Assembly (NCBI RefSeq): GCF_036421855.1
Contig: NZ_JAZGOK010000004.1
Reading direction: 5' to 3' (one strand)
Source of the DNA: Georgenia_B sunbinii
GTDB lineage: Bacteria > Actinomycetota > Actinomycetes > Actinomycetales > Actinomycetaceae
DNA: 64,000 nt
This document shows, one piece after another, positions 51,548-60,548 of this stretch; positions within the stretch are counted from its first letter, which is position 1, and each line of letters starts with the position of its first letter. Below the pieces are notes generated by a model. The model did no database searches, was not told where the DNA came from, and saw only the letters and a list, made by a program, of their open reading frames with translations. The position numbers and the translations under genes were made by a program.

Positions 51548-52447
51548 ATGCCGGCCCCTCGTGAGGAGCTCGCGCCCCGCGCGGTGACCGATCGTCGCGC
51601 GGCGCTCGCACGGCTCGACTCGCAGCGCCGCTGCCTGGTCATGGGCGTCGTCAACGTCACGCCGGACTCCTTCTCCGACGGCGGCCGCTGGCTGTCCCCG
51701 GACGCCGCCGTCGCCCACGCCCACCGGCTCGTCGCCGAGGGCGCCGACATCCTCGACGTCGGCGGTGAGTCGACGCGGCCCGGGTCGCGCCGGGTGCCGG
51801 CCGACGTCGAGATCGACCGGGTGCTGCCCGTCGTGCGGGCGCTGGCGGGCAGCGGCACGCCGCTGAGCGTCGACACCGTGCACGCCGAGACCGCGCAGGC
51901 CTGCCTGGCGGCGGGCGCCGCCATCATCAACGACGTCTCCGGCGGGCTCGCCGACCCGGAGATGGCCACGGTGGTCGCCGCCCACGGCGCGCCCTACGTG
52001 CTCGGGCACTGGCGCGGGGACCCCGCCACCATGAACGACCTCGCCGTGTACGACGACGTCGCCGCGGAGGTGCGCGGCGAGCTCACCACCCGGATCGCCG
52101 CGATGACGACGGCGGGGCTCGACCCCGCGCTCGTCGTCGTCGACCCCGGGCTCGGCTTCGCCAAGGACCGGCAGGACGACTGGCAGGTGCTGGCCGCGCT
52201 CGACGACCTGCTGGCGATGGGCCACCGGGTGCTCGTCGGGGCGTCCCGCAAACGGTTCCTCGGTCGGCTGCTCGCCGGTCCCGACGGCAGTCCCGCCCCG
52301 CCGCCCGAGCGGGACCGGGCGACCGCCGCTGTCTCGGCGATCGTCGCGGCCGCCGGCGTCTGGGGCGTGCGGGTCCACGACGTCCCCGGCTCGGCCGACG
52401 CCGTCCGGGTCGCCGCAGCGGTGGCCGAGGCACGGAGGCAACGATGA
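51548..52447 (+). CDS. folP: Dihydropteroate synthase
   Basis: A 299-residue TIM-barrel enzyme from the ATG at 51548, two bases after the folE stop. MGVVNVTPDSFSDGGRW and DVGGESTRPGSRRVP are the two DHPS signatures; VDPGLGFAKDRQDDW and VGASRKRFLGRLL follow in order. It joins p-aminobenzoate to hydroxymethyl-dihydropterin pyrophosphate and is the sulfonamide target. Overlaps folBK by ATGA. Sequence is complete, without unusual residues. Confidence 0.97.
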   Translation: MPAPREELAPRAVTDRRAALARLDSQRRCLVMGVVNVTPDSFSDGGRWLSPDAAVAHAHRLVAEGADILDVGGESTRPGSRRVPADVEIDRVLPVVRALAGSGTPLSVDTVHAETAQACLAAGAAIINDVSGGLADPEMATVVAAHGAPYVLGHWRGDPATMNDLAVYDDVAAEVRGELTTRIAAMTTAGLDPALVVVDPGLGFAKDRQDDWQVLAALDDLLAMGHRVLVGASRKRFLGRLLAGPDGSPAPPPERDRATAAVSAIVAAAGVWGVRVHDVPGSADAVRVAAAVAEARRQR

Positions 52448-53346
52448 GCGACGACCGCACCGGGCTCGACCGGATCACCGTCACCCGGATCAGCGCCTTC
52501 GGGTACCACGGCGTGCTCGCCGAGGAGCGTGAGGCAGGCCAGCAGTTCGGCGTCGACGTCACCCTCCACCTCGACGTCGCCGCGGCCGCGGCCGGCGACG
52601 ACCTCACGAGGACCGTCAACTACGCCGACGTGGCGTCCGACGTCGTCGCGGTCATCACCGGGCCGCCGGTCGACCTCATCGAGACGGTGGCGGTCGCCAT
52701 CGCCGACCGTGCCCTCGCGTACGACGGGGTCGTCGCCGTCGACGTCACGGTCCACAAGCCCTACGCGCCGATCCCGGTCCCGTTCGACGACGTCACGGTG
52801 CAGGTGCACCGGCGGGCCCGGCAGGACCGCACCCGTGAGGTCGTCGTCGCGCTCGGCGCCAACCTCGGCGACGCGCGGCAGACGCTGCACAACGCCGTGA
52901 CCGAGCTCGACCGCCACGCGCGGGTGGCGGTGAGCGCGGTGTCGCCGCTGCTGCGCAGCACCGCGGTGGTGCTGCCCGGCAGCCCGCCGCAGCCGGACTA
53001 CCTCAACGCGGTCGCCGCGCTCAGCACCGACCTGCCGCCGCGCGAGCTGCTCGCGCTGTGCCAGGGCATCGAGCTCGGCCACGGCCGGCGGCGCACCACC
53101 CGGTGGGCGCCGCGCACCCTCGACATCGACATCATCGCCAGCGGGGACCTGCGCCGCGACGACGACGACCTCGTCATCCCGCACCCGCGGGCGCACGAGC
53201 GGCCGTTCGTGATCGCGCCCTGGCTGCGGCTGGACCCTGCAGCGGTGCTGCCCGGGCACGGCCCGGTGGCTGGGCTGCCGGCTGCCTCCGGGGAGGGCCT
53301 CGAGTGGCTGACCGGCACCTGGTGGTCGCGGGAGGCCGAGGGCTGA
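52444..53346 (+). CDS. folK: Fused dihydroneopterin aldolase-HPPK (FolB-FolK)
   Basis: A 300-residue bifunctional protein from the ATG at 52444. Residues about 10-125 are FolB (FGYHGVLAEEREAGQQFGVDVT, later VTVHKPYAPIPVPFDDV). Residues about 135-295 are FolK (VVVALGANLGDARQTLHNAV, RTTRWAPRTLDIDIIASG and PHPRAHERPFVIAPW). It makes hydroxymethyl-dihydropterin and pyrophosphorylates it, the two steps between folE and folP. FolB-FolK fusions are common in Micrococcales. TGATG overlap with the following gene. Confidence 0.95.
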   Translation: MSDDRTGLDRITVTRISAFGYHGVLAEEREAGQQFGVDVTLHLDVAAAAAGDDLTRTVNYADVASDVVAVITGPPVDLIETVAVAIADRALAYDGVVAVDVTVHKPYAPIPVPFDDVTVQVHRRARQDRTREVVVALGANLGDARQTLHNAVTELDRHARVAVSAVSPLLRSTAVVLPGSPPQPDYLNAVAALSTDLPPRELLALCQGIELGHGRRRTTRWAPRTLDIDIIASGDLRRDDDDLVIPHPRAHERPFVIAPWLRLDPAAVLPGHGPVAGLPAASGEGLEWLTGTWWSREAEG

Positions 53347-53798
53347 TGCAGCGGACGAGCTGGTCCACGCTGCCGATCGTCGCCGTCGGCGCCGGCGGCG
53401 CGTCCTACCTGCTGCTCGAGGCGCTGCGCTCGCGCGGCACCCTCGTGCCGGTGTCCGGGTACAGCTGGGCGGCGATCGCCGTCATCGCGGTGGGCGTGCT
53501 GCTGCTCGGCCGGTCGGTGCGACGGCTGACCGAGGGCAAGCGGACCCGTCTCGACGTCATCCGGGCCGCCCGGGTGGCGATGCTCGCCAAGGCGTGCGCG
53601 CTCGCCGGGTCGGCGCTCGTCGGGTACTTCGCGGCCCAGGCGCTCATCGCGCTGGCCAACATCACCGCACCGGCGCTGCGGGCCCACGCGCTCGCCGCCG
53701 GGGCGGCCGCGCTCGCCTGCGTGGTGCTGGTCGTCGTCGGCGTCGTCGTCGAGTCGTGGTGCCGGCTGCCCCCGGGTGACGACGCCGAGCCGGCCTGA
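53346..53798 (+). CDS. DUF3180 membrane protein
   Basis: A 150-residue protein from the ATG at 53346, overlapping the folBK stop. Four hydrophobic segments (about 9-28, 39-55, 77-105 and 112-137) and the basic loop GRSVRRLTEGKRTRLDVIRAARVAMLAKACALAGS match DUF3180, a family found next to folate genes in actinobacteria. Function unknown; the position suggests only shared transcription with the folate operon. Confidence 0.8.
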   Translation: MQRTSWSTLPIVAVGAGGASYLLLEALRSRGTLVPVSGYSWAAIAVIAVGVLLLGRSVRRLTEGKRTRLDVIRAARVAMLAKACALAGSALVGYFAAQALIALANITAPALRAHALAAGAAALACVVLVVVGVVVESWCRLPPGDDAEPA

Positions 53799-53858
53799 CC
53801 CGTCCCGACAATCGTCCGTCGAACGGGCTGGGGTTGGGTGGTGTGGCACCCTGAACCA

Positions 53859-54371
53859 ATGACCGCACCACAACAACCCGCCCAGGCACGCTCGCCGTTC
53901 GAGCCGGTGGGCCTCGAGTTCACCCCGGTCTCCCGAGGACTGATCCGAGCCCGGCTGGTCCCGGCACTCTTCTGGCTGGTACTGCCGCTCGTGGCGGTCA
54001 TCGTGCTCGCCGTCGTCGTCACCGGCTGGTGGTGGTGGCTCATCGCTGGGCTGTTCCTGGCGCTGATCGGCTGGACGTGCTGGCTCATCCCGCGGCAGGT
54101 GCGCGCCATGGGGTACGCCGAGCGCGAGGACGACCTGTTCATCCGCAAGGGCATCTTGTTCCGCGAGCTCACCGTGGTGCCGTACGGCCGGATGCAGTAC
54201 GTCGACGTCAAGGCTGGCCCCATCGACCGCTGGGCCAAGGTCGCGACCGTGCAGCTCCACACCGCCTCGGCGTCCACCGACGCATCGATCGCCGGCCTGC
54301 CGACGCACGAGGCGTCGCGGCTGCGTGACCGCCTCACCGAGCGCGGCGAGGCCAGGCTGGCCGGCCTGTGA
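53859..54371 (+). CDS. PH (bPH2) domain membrane protein, YdbS-like
   Basis: A 170-residue protein from the ATG at 53859. Two transmembrane segments (about residues 36-75, WWWWLIAGLFLALIG inside) are followed by a bacterial PH domain (about 80-165) with AERE-DDLFIRKGILFRELTVVPYGRMQYV, the conserved core of the YdbS/bPH2 family. It shares a GTGA overlap with the next, larger PH protein (YdbT-like); the two are usually encoded together. Function is unproven; genes of this pair are linked to antimicrobial resistance and membrane stress in Bacillus. Confidence 0.85.
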   Translation: MTAPQQPAQARSPFEPVGLEFTPVSRGLIRARLVPALFWLVLPLVAVIVLAVVVTGWWWWLIAGLFLALIGWTCWLIPRQVRAMGYAEREDDLFIRKGILFRELTVVPYGRMQYVDVKAGPIDRWAKVATVQLHTASASTDASIAGLPTHEASRLRDRLTERGEARLAGL

Positions 54372-56305
54372 GCGAGCAGACCCCCGCGCCCGAGGAGAAC
54401 GTCGAGTGGCGCCGGATGCACGTCATCACCCCGGTGCTCAACGCCTGGAAGGTGATCGTCGCGCTGTTCGCGGTGGTGCTCTTCCAGAACATCGATACCA
54501 TCGCCGAGCTGCGGGACAGCGACGTCGACTGGACGCTCGTGCTGCTGTTTGGCGGCGGTGGGTTCCTGCTCCTGCTGCTGGTGCTCGCCGGCTACTCGGC
54601 GCTCTCCTGGCGGATGATGCGCTACGCCGTCGGGCGTGACGCGGTCTTCCTCCACAGCGGCATCCTCTTCCGGCAGCAGCGCCACGCCCGGCTCAACCGG
54701 ATCCAGGCGATCGACGTCGTCCAGCCGCTGCTGGCGAGGCTGTTCGGGCTGGCCAAGCTGAAGATCGAGACCGCCGGCGGCGCCGGGTCCTCGGTTGACC
54801 TCGCATTCCTCAAGGAGGACACCGCGCACCAGCTGCGGCGCGAGGTCCTCGCCCGCGCGGCCGGGACCTACGTCGAGAGCACGACGAGCGGCGGCTCGCT
54901 GCCGGCCACCGGCAGTGCCACCCCCGGCGCGACCGAGCCGGCGGCGCCGAGCCCGGTGCTCACCGACAGCCCGGAACGTGAGCTGCTGACCGTCCCGCCG
55001 GGTCGCCTGGTGGCCTCGCTGCTGCTCTCCGGCTCGATGATCACCTTCCTCGTCGTCGTCCTCGGGCTGGCCGTCATCTCCATCGGGATCGGCTCCGGCG
55101 CGCCCATGATCGGTGGGCTGCCCGCCCTCCTCGGCTGGGGCACGGTGCTGTGGGCGCAGTTCTCCACCGGCTTCGGGTTCCGGGCGGCCATCTCCGCCGA
55201 CGGCGTCCGGCTGCGGCACGGGCTGCTCGAGCAGCGCACCCAGACGGTGCCCCCGGGCCGGGTGCACGCGGTGGCACTCGAGCAGCCGCTGCTGTGGCGA
55301 CGTCGCGGCTGGTGGCGCGTGCGCGTGAACATTGCCGGGTACGGCGAGACGACCGAGAGCGCGACCGGCAACGTCCTGCTGCCCGTCGGGCCTCGCGGCG
55401 ATGCCCTCACCGCGCTGTGGCTGGTGCTGCCCGACCTCGGGGTCACCGATCCGCAGACGGTCATCGACGGGGCGCTCGAGGGCACCGGAGAGAGTGGCGG
55501 CTTCACCACCAGCCCGCGCCGGGCACGCTGGCTGGACCCGATCTCCTGGCGGCGCAACGGCATCCTGCTCACCGACCGGGCCACCCTCATCCGGCGTGGC
55601 CGGCTGTCGCGCTCGCTGGCCATCGTGCCGCACGAGCGGTCCCAGTCGCTGGCCATCAGCCAGGGGCCGGTCCAGCGCCAGGCCGTCCTCGCCAGCCTCA
55701 CGCTCGCGCTCGTCTCCGGGCCGGTCGCGGCGCGGGCGGTGCACCTGGACCAGATGACCGCGCTGGCCAAGCTCGGCGACCAGTCCGAGCACTCCAAGGC
55801 CTCCCGGCAGCGGGAGTCGCCCGAGGAGTGGCTGCGCCGCGTCGGTCTCGAGCCGGCCCACGACGCCACCCCGGCGGCGCCGTCCGGGACGCCGGCCGCC
55901 CAGCCCCCGCCGTCGGGTGCGCCGGCCGCTCCGGCCCCGCCGTCGGGTACGCCGGTGTCGCCTGGTGCGCCGGCGGGTGCTCCGGCCGCCCCGGCCCCGC
56001 CGTCGGGTGCGCCGGTGTCGCCTGGTGCGCCGACGGGTGCGCCGGCCGCTCCGGCCCCGCCGTCGGGTGCGCCGGTGGTATCGCCGCCGTCCGCTGCGCC
56101 TGCCCCGGACGCCCCGCCGCCACCGCCGTCCGCTGCGTCGGCGCAGCACGCACCGCCCCCGCCGTCGGGGCGACCGATGGTTACAGGTGACGTCGTCCCG
56201 CCGCCGCCAACCGCGCCTGCGCACCCGGCGCCGCCCCCGCCGACTACGTCACCGTCCGCCTCGCCGCCGCCCGCCCCGCCGGCGTCCGCGCCGGAGGAGG
56301 GGTGA
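54368..56305 (+). CDS. PH (bPH2) domain membrane protein, YdbT-like, with Pro-rich tail
   Basis: A 645-residue protein from a GTG at 54368. It holds three PH-like (bPH2) modules: about 75-165 (HSGILFRQQRHARLNRIQAI), 270-370 (ADGVRLRHGLLEQRTQTVP) and 400-480, with paired transmembrane helices in front of the first two. Residues about 505-645 are a low-complexity tail of Pro, Ala, Gly and Ser with imperfect repeats of S-G-A-P-V-S-P-G-A-P type. The tail is probably disordered. It ends by overlapping the start of the DUF2520-PanC gene. Role unknown beyond the YdbS/YdbT pairing. Confidence 0.82.
   Translation: MSEQTPAPEENVEWRRMHVITPVLNAWKVIVALFAVVLFQNIDTIAELRDSDVDWTLVLLFGGGGFLLLLLVLAGYSALSWRMMRYAVGRDAVFLHSGILFRQQRHARLNRIQAIDVVQPLLARLFGLAKLKIETAGGAGSSVDLAFLKEDTAHQLRREVLARAAGTYVESTTSGGSLPATGSATPGATEPAAPSPVLTDSPERELLTVPPGRLVASLLLSGSMITFLVVVLGLAVISIGIGSGAPMIGGLPALLGWGTVLWAQFSTGFGFRAAISADGVRLRHGLLEQRTQTVPPGRVHAVALEQPLLWRRRGWWRVRVNIAGYGETTESATGNVLLPVGPRGDALTALWLVLPDLGVTDPQTVIDGALEGTGESGGFTTSPRRARWLDPISWRRNGILLTDRATLIRRGRLSRSLAIVPHERSQSLAISQGPVQRQAVLASLTLALVSGPVAARAVHLDQMTALAKLGDQSEHSKASRQRESPEEWLRRVGLEPAHDATPAAPSGTPAAQPPPSGAPAAPAPPSGTPVSPGAPAGAPAAPAPPSGAPVSPGAPTGAPAAPAPPSGAPVVSPPSAAPAPDAPPPPPSAASAQHAPPPPSGRPMVTGDVVPPPPTAPAHPAPPPPTTSPSASPPPAPPASAPEEG
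55915..56100 (+). repeat. Imperfect Pro/Ala-coding repeats in the YdbT-like tail
   Basis: About 60-bp imperfect direct repeats encode G-A-P-A-A-P-A-P-P-S-G-T/A-P-V-S-P-G-A-P. They expand the cytoplasmic tail and are distinct from the 18-bp GACAGC family. Confidence 0.75.
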
Positions 56306-58344
56306 GGCTGCCGGATAATGATCCGGTGACCACGCCTTCGGATCCTGTCACCCGGCCCGGCCGACTCGGGGTCGGGCTCATCGGCGCCGGCCGCGTGGGG
56401 GCGGTGCTCGCCAGCGCGCTGCGCGCCGCCGGTCACGCGATCGTCGGGGTCAGCGCGGTGTCGCAGGCCAGCCGGGACCGGGTGGAGGTCATGCTCCCCG
56501 GGGTGCCGGTGCTTGAGGTGCCGCAGATCGTCGAGCGCGCCGAGCTCGTCCTGCTCACCGTGCCCGACGACGTGCTGCCCGGTCTCGTCGCCGGGCTCGC
56601 GGAGACCGGTGCCTGGCAGCCGGGACAGATCGTCGTCCACACCGCCGGCCGGTTCGGCACCGCGGTGCTCGCCCCCGCGCAGCAGGCCGGCGCCATCCCG
56701 ATCGCCCTGCACCCGGCGATGACCTTCACCGGCACCAGCGTCGACCTCTCGCGGCTGGTCGGCTGCCCGTTCGCGGTCACTGCGCCGGCGCCGGTGCTGC
56801 CGATCGGGCAGGCGCTCGTCGTCGAGATCGGTGGCGAGCCGGTCCCGCTCCACGAGGCCGACCGGCCTCGGTACCACGCGGCCCTCGCGCACGGCGCCAA
56901 CCACCTCGTCACCCTCGTCGCGCAGGCCGCCCGGGTGCTGCGCACCGCGGGTATCGCCGAGCCCGGGCTCTACCTCGACCCGCTGCTGACCGCCGCGCTC
57001 GACGGCGCCGTCCGCGACGGCACCCTCAGCCTCACCGGACCGGTGGTCCGCGGCGACGTCGGCACCGTGCGCGACCACTTGGCCGAGCTCGACGCGCTGG
57101 CTGCCCGCGAGCCAGAGCACGTCGACGTCGCGGCCACCTACCGTGCGCTCGCGCGTGCGACGGCGCAACGAGCGCTGTTCGACGGTCGGATCAACGAGTC
57201 GGCGGCCCAGGCGCTGCTCGACGCGCTGGCCCCGGCCGCCGGCGCCGCGACGACGGCCGGCACGGCGGAGCAGAGCGCCGTCGACGACAACCCCGCTGTC
57301 GGTGACAATCCTGCTGTCGGTGACAATCCTGCTGTCGGTGACAATCCGGCTGTCGGTGACAATCCGGCTGTCGGTGACAATCCTGCTCTCGGTGACAATC
57401 CTGCTGTCGGTGACAATCCTGCTCTCGGTGACAATCCTGCTGTCGGCGAGGAGGGGGCCGGTGCCGGTGCCGGGGCTGGGGCTGGGCCGCGGCTGGTGCG
57501 CACCCGGGCCGAGCTCGGCGTCGCGCTTGGTGACCGGCCCGGGCGGCGCTCCGTCGTCATGACGATGGGTGCGCTGCACGAGGGGCACCTCGACCTCGTG
57601 CGGGAGGCCCGGCGCCGCGGCGACGTCGTTGTCGTGACGATCTTCGTCAACCCGCTCCAGTTCGCCGCCGGGGAGGACCTCGACGCCTACCCACGAGACC
57701 TCCAGGCCGACCTTGCGCGGCTGAGCGAGGTGGGGGCGGACATCGTGTTCGCGCCGGAACCAGCCACCGTCTACCCCGACGGCGAGCCGCAGGTGCGCGT
57801 CGACCCGGGCCCGGTCGGGTCCGTCCTCGAGGGGGCCACCCGTCCCGGCCACTTCGGCGGGGTGCTGACCGTGGTCGCCAAGCTGCTCCACCTCGTGGCA
57901 CCGGACATCGCGGTCTTCGGGCAGAAGGACGCCCAGCAGCTGGCCCTCGTGCGGGCGATGGTGCGCGACCTGGACATCGCCGTCGAGATCGTCGGGGTGC
58001 CTACCCACCGGGAGACCGACGGCCTCGCGCTGAGCAGCCGCAACGCGTACCTGTCGCCGGCCGAGCGGGAGCAGGCGCTCGCGCTGTCCGCAGCGCTGCG
58101 CGCCGGCCGGGATGCTGCCTCCGACGGTCCCGACGGCGTGCTCGCCGCGGCCCGGGCCGTGCTCGACACGGCGCCAGGTGCCCGGGTGGACTACCTCACG
58201 CTCGTCGACCCGATGACCTTCTCGCCCGGCGTGGCCACCGGCAACGGTGAGATGCTCCTGGTTGTGGCCGCCCAGGTCGGGGCCACCCGCCTCATCGACA
58301 ACATGCCCGTCCACCCGGCCCCGAAGGAGATCCGTCAGCCGTGA
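56302..58344 (+). CDS. panC: DUF2520 Rossmann protein fused to pantoate-beta-alanine ligase (PanC)
   Basis: A 680-residue fusion from a GTG at 56302 (overlapping the previous stop); a GTG at 56326 lies just behind GATAAT (56314-56319) and could be a leaderless start. Residues about 20-320 are a Rossmann plus DUF2520 protein (GVGLIGAGRVGAVLASALR). Residues 329-382 are the 18-bp-unit array read as D-N-P-A-V/L-G. Residues about 398-680 are PanC, with TMGALHEGHLDLV, FVNPLQFAAGEDL, FGQKDAQQLALVRAMV and SSRNAYLSP intact. PanC joins pantoate and beta-alanine; DUF2520 has no proven role. Followed by panD with a 4-base overlap. Confidence 0.92.
   Translation: MRLPDNDPVTTPSDPVTRPGRLGVGLIGAGRVGAVLASALRAAGHAIVGVSAVSQASRDRVEVMLPGVPVLEVPQIVERAELVLLTVPDDVLPGLVAGLAETGAWQPGQIVVHTAGRFGTAVLAPAQQAGAIPIALHPAMTFTGTSVDLSRLVGCPFAVTAPAPVLPIGQALVVEIGGEPVPLHEADRPRYHAALAHGANHLVTLVAQAARVLRTAGIAEPGLYLDPLLTAALDGAVRDGTLSLTGPVVRGDVGTVRDHLAELDALAAREPEHVDVAATYRALARATAQRALFDGRINESAAQALLDALAPAAGAATTAGTAEQSAVDDNPAVGDNPAVGDNPAVGDNPAVGDNPAVGDNPALGDNPAVGDNPALGDNPAVGEEGAGAGAGAGAGPRLVRTRAELGVALGDRPGRRSVVMTMGALHEGHLDLVREARRRGDVVVVTIFVNPLQFAAGEDLDAYPRDLQADLARLSEVGADIVFAPEPATVYPDGEPQVRVDPGPVGSVLEGATRPGHFGGVLTVVAKLLHLVAPDIAVFGQKDAQQLALVRAMVRDLDIAVEIVGVPTHRETDGLALSSRNAYLSPAEREQALALSAALRAGRDAASDGPDGVLAAARAVLDTAPGARVDYLTLVDPMTFSPGVATGNGEMLLVVAAQVGATRLIDNMPVHPAPKEIRQP
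57286..57447 (-). repeat. Tandem array 3: nine 18-bp units in frame within the panC fusion
   Basis: Nine units start every 18 bases from 57286 to 57430 and read, on the plus strand, GACAATCCTGCTGTCGGT with minor changes. The reverse complement (GACAGCAGGATTGTC plus a 3-base spacer) is the unit of arrays 1 and 2, so this array is in opposite orientation. Being 18 bp, it keeps the frame and encodes six-residue repeats DNPAVG in the linker between the two domains. Units 2 and 3, and 4 and 5, are identical. Confidence 0.97.
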
Positions 58345-58811
58345 CCACCCCCGCCTCGCTGCAGCGCCCGATGCTGGTCGGCAAGATCCACCGCGCCACC
58401 GTGACCGCGGCCGAGCTCCACTACGTGGGCTCGGTGACGATCGACGGTGACCTGCTCGACGCGGCGAACCTGCTGCCAGGCCAGCAGGTCGACATCGTCG
58501 ACGTCACCAACGGGGCGCGCCTGACGACGTACGCGATCCCCGGCGAGCGCGGCGCGGGCGAGGTCTGCATCAACGGCGCGGCAGCACACCACGTGCATCC
58601 CGGTGACGTCGTCATCATCATCGGCTACGGCATGCTCAGCGACGCCGACGCCCGCCGCTACCGCCCCGCGGTGGTGTTCGTCGACGGCGAGAACCGGATG
58701 GTCGACCTCGGCGACGACCCCGGGCAGGTGCCCGACAGCGTCCCAGACCCGGTGCTGCGCAGCAGCGGTGTCACGCTGGCCGAGCACCGCAGCAGCGCCG
58801 AGCTGCTCTGA
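58341..58811 (+). CDS. panD: Aspartate 1-decarboxylase
   Basis: A 156-residue protein from a GTG at 58341, overlapping the panC stop. It makes beta-alanine, the second substrate of PanC. The self-processing Gly30-Ser31 bond (ELHYVGSVTID) gives the pyruvoyl group; YAIPGERGAGEVCINGAAAHHV and DVVIIIGYGML follow as expected. The C-terminus extends about 30 residues past the conserved core. Together with panC it supplies two of the pantothenate steps. Confidence 0.96.
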   Translation: MTTPASLQRPMLVGKIHRATVTAAELHYVGSVTIDGDLLDAANLLPGQQVDIVDVTNGARLTTYAIPGERGAGEVCINGAAAHHVHPGDVVIIIGYGMLSDADARRYRPAVVFVDGENRMVDLGDDPGQVPDSVPDPVLRSSGVTLAEHRSSAELL

Positions 58812-58812
58812 C

Positions 58813-59736
58813 ATGATCGGCGTCCTCCACGGCTTCAGCGCCGTTGCCGTGGTCATCGCCGTCGGGGCCGTCCTCGCCCACATCGGGTTCCTCAACTACG
58901 CGAGCCAGGCGATGCTCGCCAAGCTCGCGTTCTTCGTCGCGAGCCCGGCACTCATGCTCACCGTGCTCTCCGAGGCGGACGTCGGCGGGGTGTTCTCCGG
59001 CAACCTCATCGCCTCCGCCGGCGCGGTGGCGGTCGCGATCGCGGTCTACCTCCTGCTGTCGCGGTGGGTCGCGCGACGGTCGACGGCCGAGACCGTCATC
59101 GGTGCGTTGTGCTCCTCGTACGTCAACGCCGGCAACCTCGGCATCCCGATCGCCGCCTATGTCCTCGGCGACGCCGCCTACGTCGCGCCGATCATGCTGC
59201 TGCAGCTGGTGCTCATCCAGCCGGTGGCGCTGGCCGTCCTCGACCGGACGACGGCCGCCGCCGGCACCCCGACCGGCGCGCTGCTGCGACGCAGCGCGAG
59301 CAACCCGCTGCTCATCGGCGCGCTCGTCGGGCTGGTGCTCGCGCTCACCGGGTTCCGGCTGCCGACGATGGTCCAGGCGCCCATCGACCTGCTCGCCGCG
59401 ATGGCGGTGCCCACGATGCTGCTCGCCTACGGCGTCTCGCTGAGGCTCGGTCCCAAGCTCGGCGGCGGCACGTCGGTGGGGGAGCTCGCGCTCATCGTCG
59501 GGCTCAAGATGGTGCTCCAGCCGGGTGTCGCGTACGTCCTCGGGCGGTTCGTGCTCGGCCTGGACGACGTCTCGCTGTTCGCCGTCACCGTCATGGCGGC
59601 GCTGCCGACCGCGCAGAACGTCTTCGTCTTCGCCAGCCGCTACGAGCGCGGCGTGACGCTGGCCCGGGACACCATCTTCGTCTCCACCATCGCCTCCGTG
59701 CCGGTGATCACCATCATCACCGCACTGCTGCACTGA
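58813..59736 (+). CDS. AEC-family (auxin efflux carrier-like) transporter
   Basis: A 307-residue membrane protein from the ATG at 58813, one base after the panD stop. It has ten hydrophobic segments in two five-helix halves, with the family motifs SYVNAGNLGIPIAAYVLGD and ALPTAQNVFVFASRYE. AEC carriers move organic anions such as malate or succinate; the substrate here is unknown. Tight spacing to panD suggests the same transcript. Confidence 0.88.
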   Translation: MIGVLHGFSAVAVVIAVGAVLAHIGFLNYASQAMLAKLAFFVASPALMLTVLSEADVGGVFSGNLIASAGAVAVAIAVYLLLSRWVARRSTAETVIGALCSSYVNAGNLGIPIAAYVLGDAAYVAPIMLLQLVLIQPVALAVLDRTTAAAGTPTGALLRRSASNPLLIGALVGLVLALTGFRLPTMVQAPIDLLAAMAVPTMLLAYGVSLRLGPKLGGGTSVGELALIVGLKMVLQPGVAYVLGRFVLGLDDVSLFAVTVMAALPTAQNVFVFASRYERGVTLARDTIFVSTIASVPVITIITALLH

Positions 59737-59758
59737 CGGTCGCCGGCGAGGCGCCGCC

Positions 59759-60445
59759 TCAGCGCCGGCGCAGCAGCTCGCGGATGCGCGACTCCGCCTC
59801 GTCGACGGTGACCTTGCGGGCACCGCGCTGCTCCAGGGCGGCGATCATCGCCGGCTCGTGGCGTGCCAGGCTCAGCCCACGGCGCAGCAGCGTCAGCGGT
59901 GGTTTGCGGGCCTCGCCGAGGTCGCGCAGCAGCCGGAACCAGAACGTCTGGATCCGCGGCCGCCACAGGCACAGCGCGTCAGCGAGGATGTCCTCCTCCC
60001 GGGCGGCGTCGATGAGCTCGGCAGCGAAGATGCCCTCGGCGAGCACGATCGGTGACCCGCCGGCGTCGAAGGCGGTCGTCGTCGTCCGGCGGTTGGTGGG
60101 GATGTCGTAGAGCGGGACGTCGGCGTGGCCGGTGCGGGCGATGTCGAGCAGGGCGGCCAGCGCGGCCTCCCGGTCCCAGCTGCGGGGGTCGTCCCAGTCG
60201 ACGATGCCGTGGCGCCGGGGCAGCCCCGGGTGGTCGCCGTCGCGGTAGAAGTCGTCGAGCGCCACGACGGGCAGCCCCAGCCGGCCGGTGAGCGAGGTCT
60301 TGCCCGACCCCGACGGGCCGGTGAGCAGCACGATGCGCGTCGAGGCACGGCGGGCTCCCGCGGGGAGCTCGAACAGGCCACGGGTGCCGGCGCCCGGCAC
60401 GGCGTCCGGGGCGCCGTGGTCATCGGCGGCTGCAGCTGCGGACAT
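59759..60445 (-). CDS. Uridine kinase-like P-loop protein
   Basis: A 228-residue protein from the ATG at 60445. Walker A LLTGPSGSGKTSLTGRLG lies after a variable 35-residue N-terminus. VVALDDFYRDGDHPGLP and DWDDPRSWD match the uridine kinase/PRK fold's substrate loop, and VLAEGIFAAEL is the Walker-B-like strand. The C-terminal RHEPAMIAALEQRGARKVT is typical of the actinobacterial ATP-binding protein subgroup. Probably a nucleoside or other small-molecule kinase. Confidence 0.8.
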   Translation of the reverse strand: MSAAAAADDHGAPDAVPGAGTRGLFELPAGARRASTRIVLLTGPSGSGKTSLTGRLGLPVVALDDFYRDGDHPGLPRRHGIVDWDDPRSWDREAALAALLDIARTGHADVPLYDIPTNRRTTTTAFDAGGSPIVLAEGIFAAELIDAAREEDILADALCLWRPRIQTFWFRLLRDLGEARKPPLTLLRRGLSLARHEPAMIAALEQRGARKVTVDEAESRIRELLRRR

Positions 60446-60548
60446 CGGCTCTCCTCATCGCACCGCCCGACCGGCAGCGCTCCGCACGAGGGTAGCCGCC
60501 GGAGCCGCCGAATCTCTCGGGCGGCACGAGGCTGGATAGGATCGGCGG

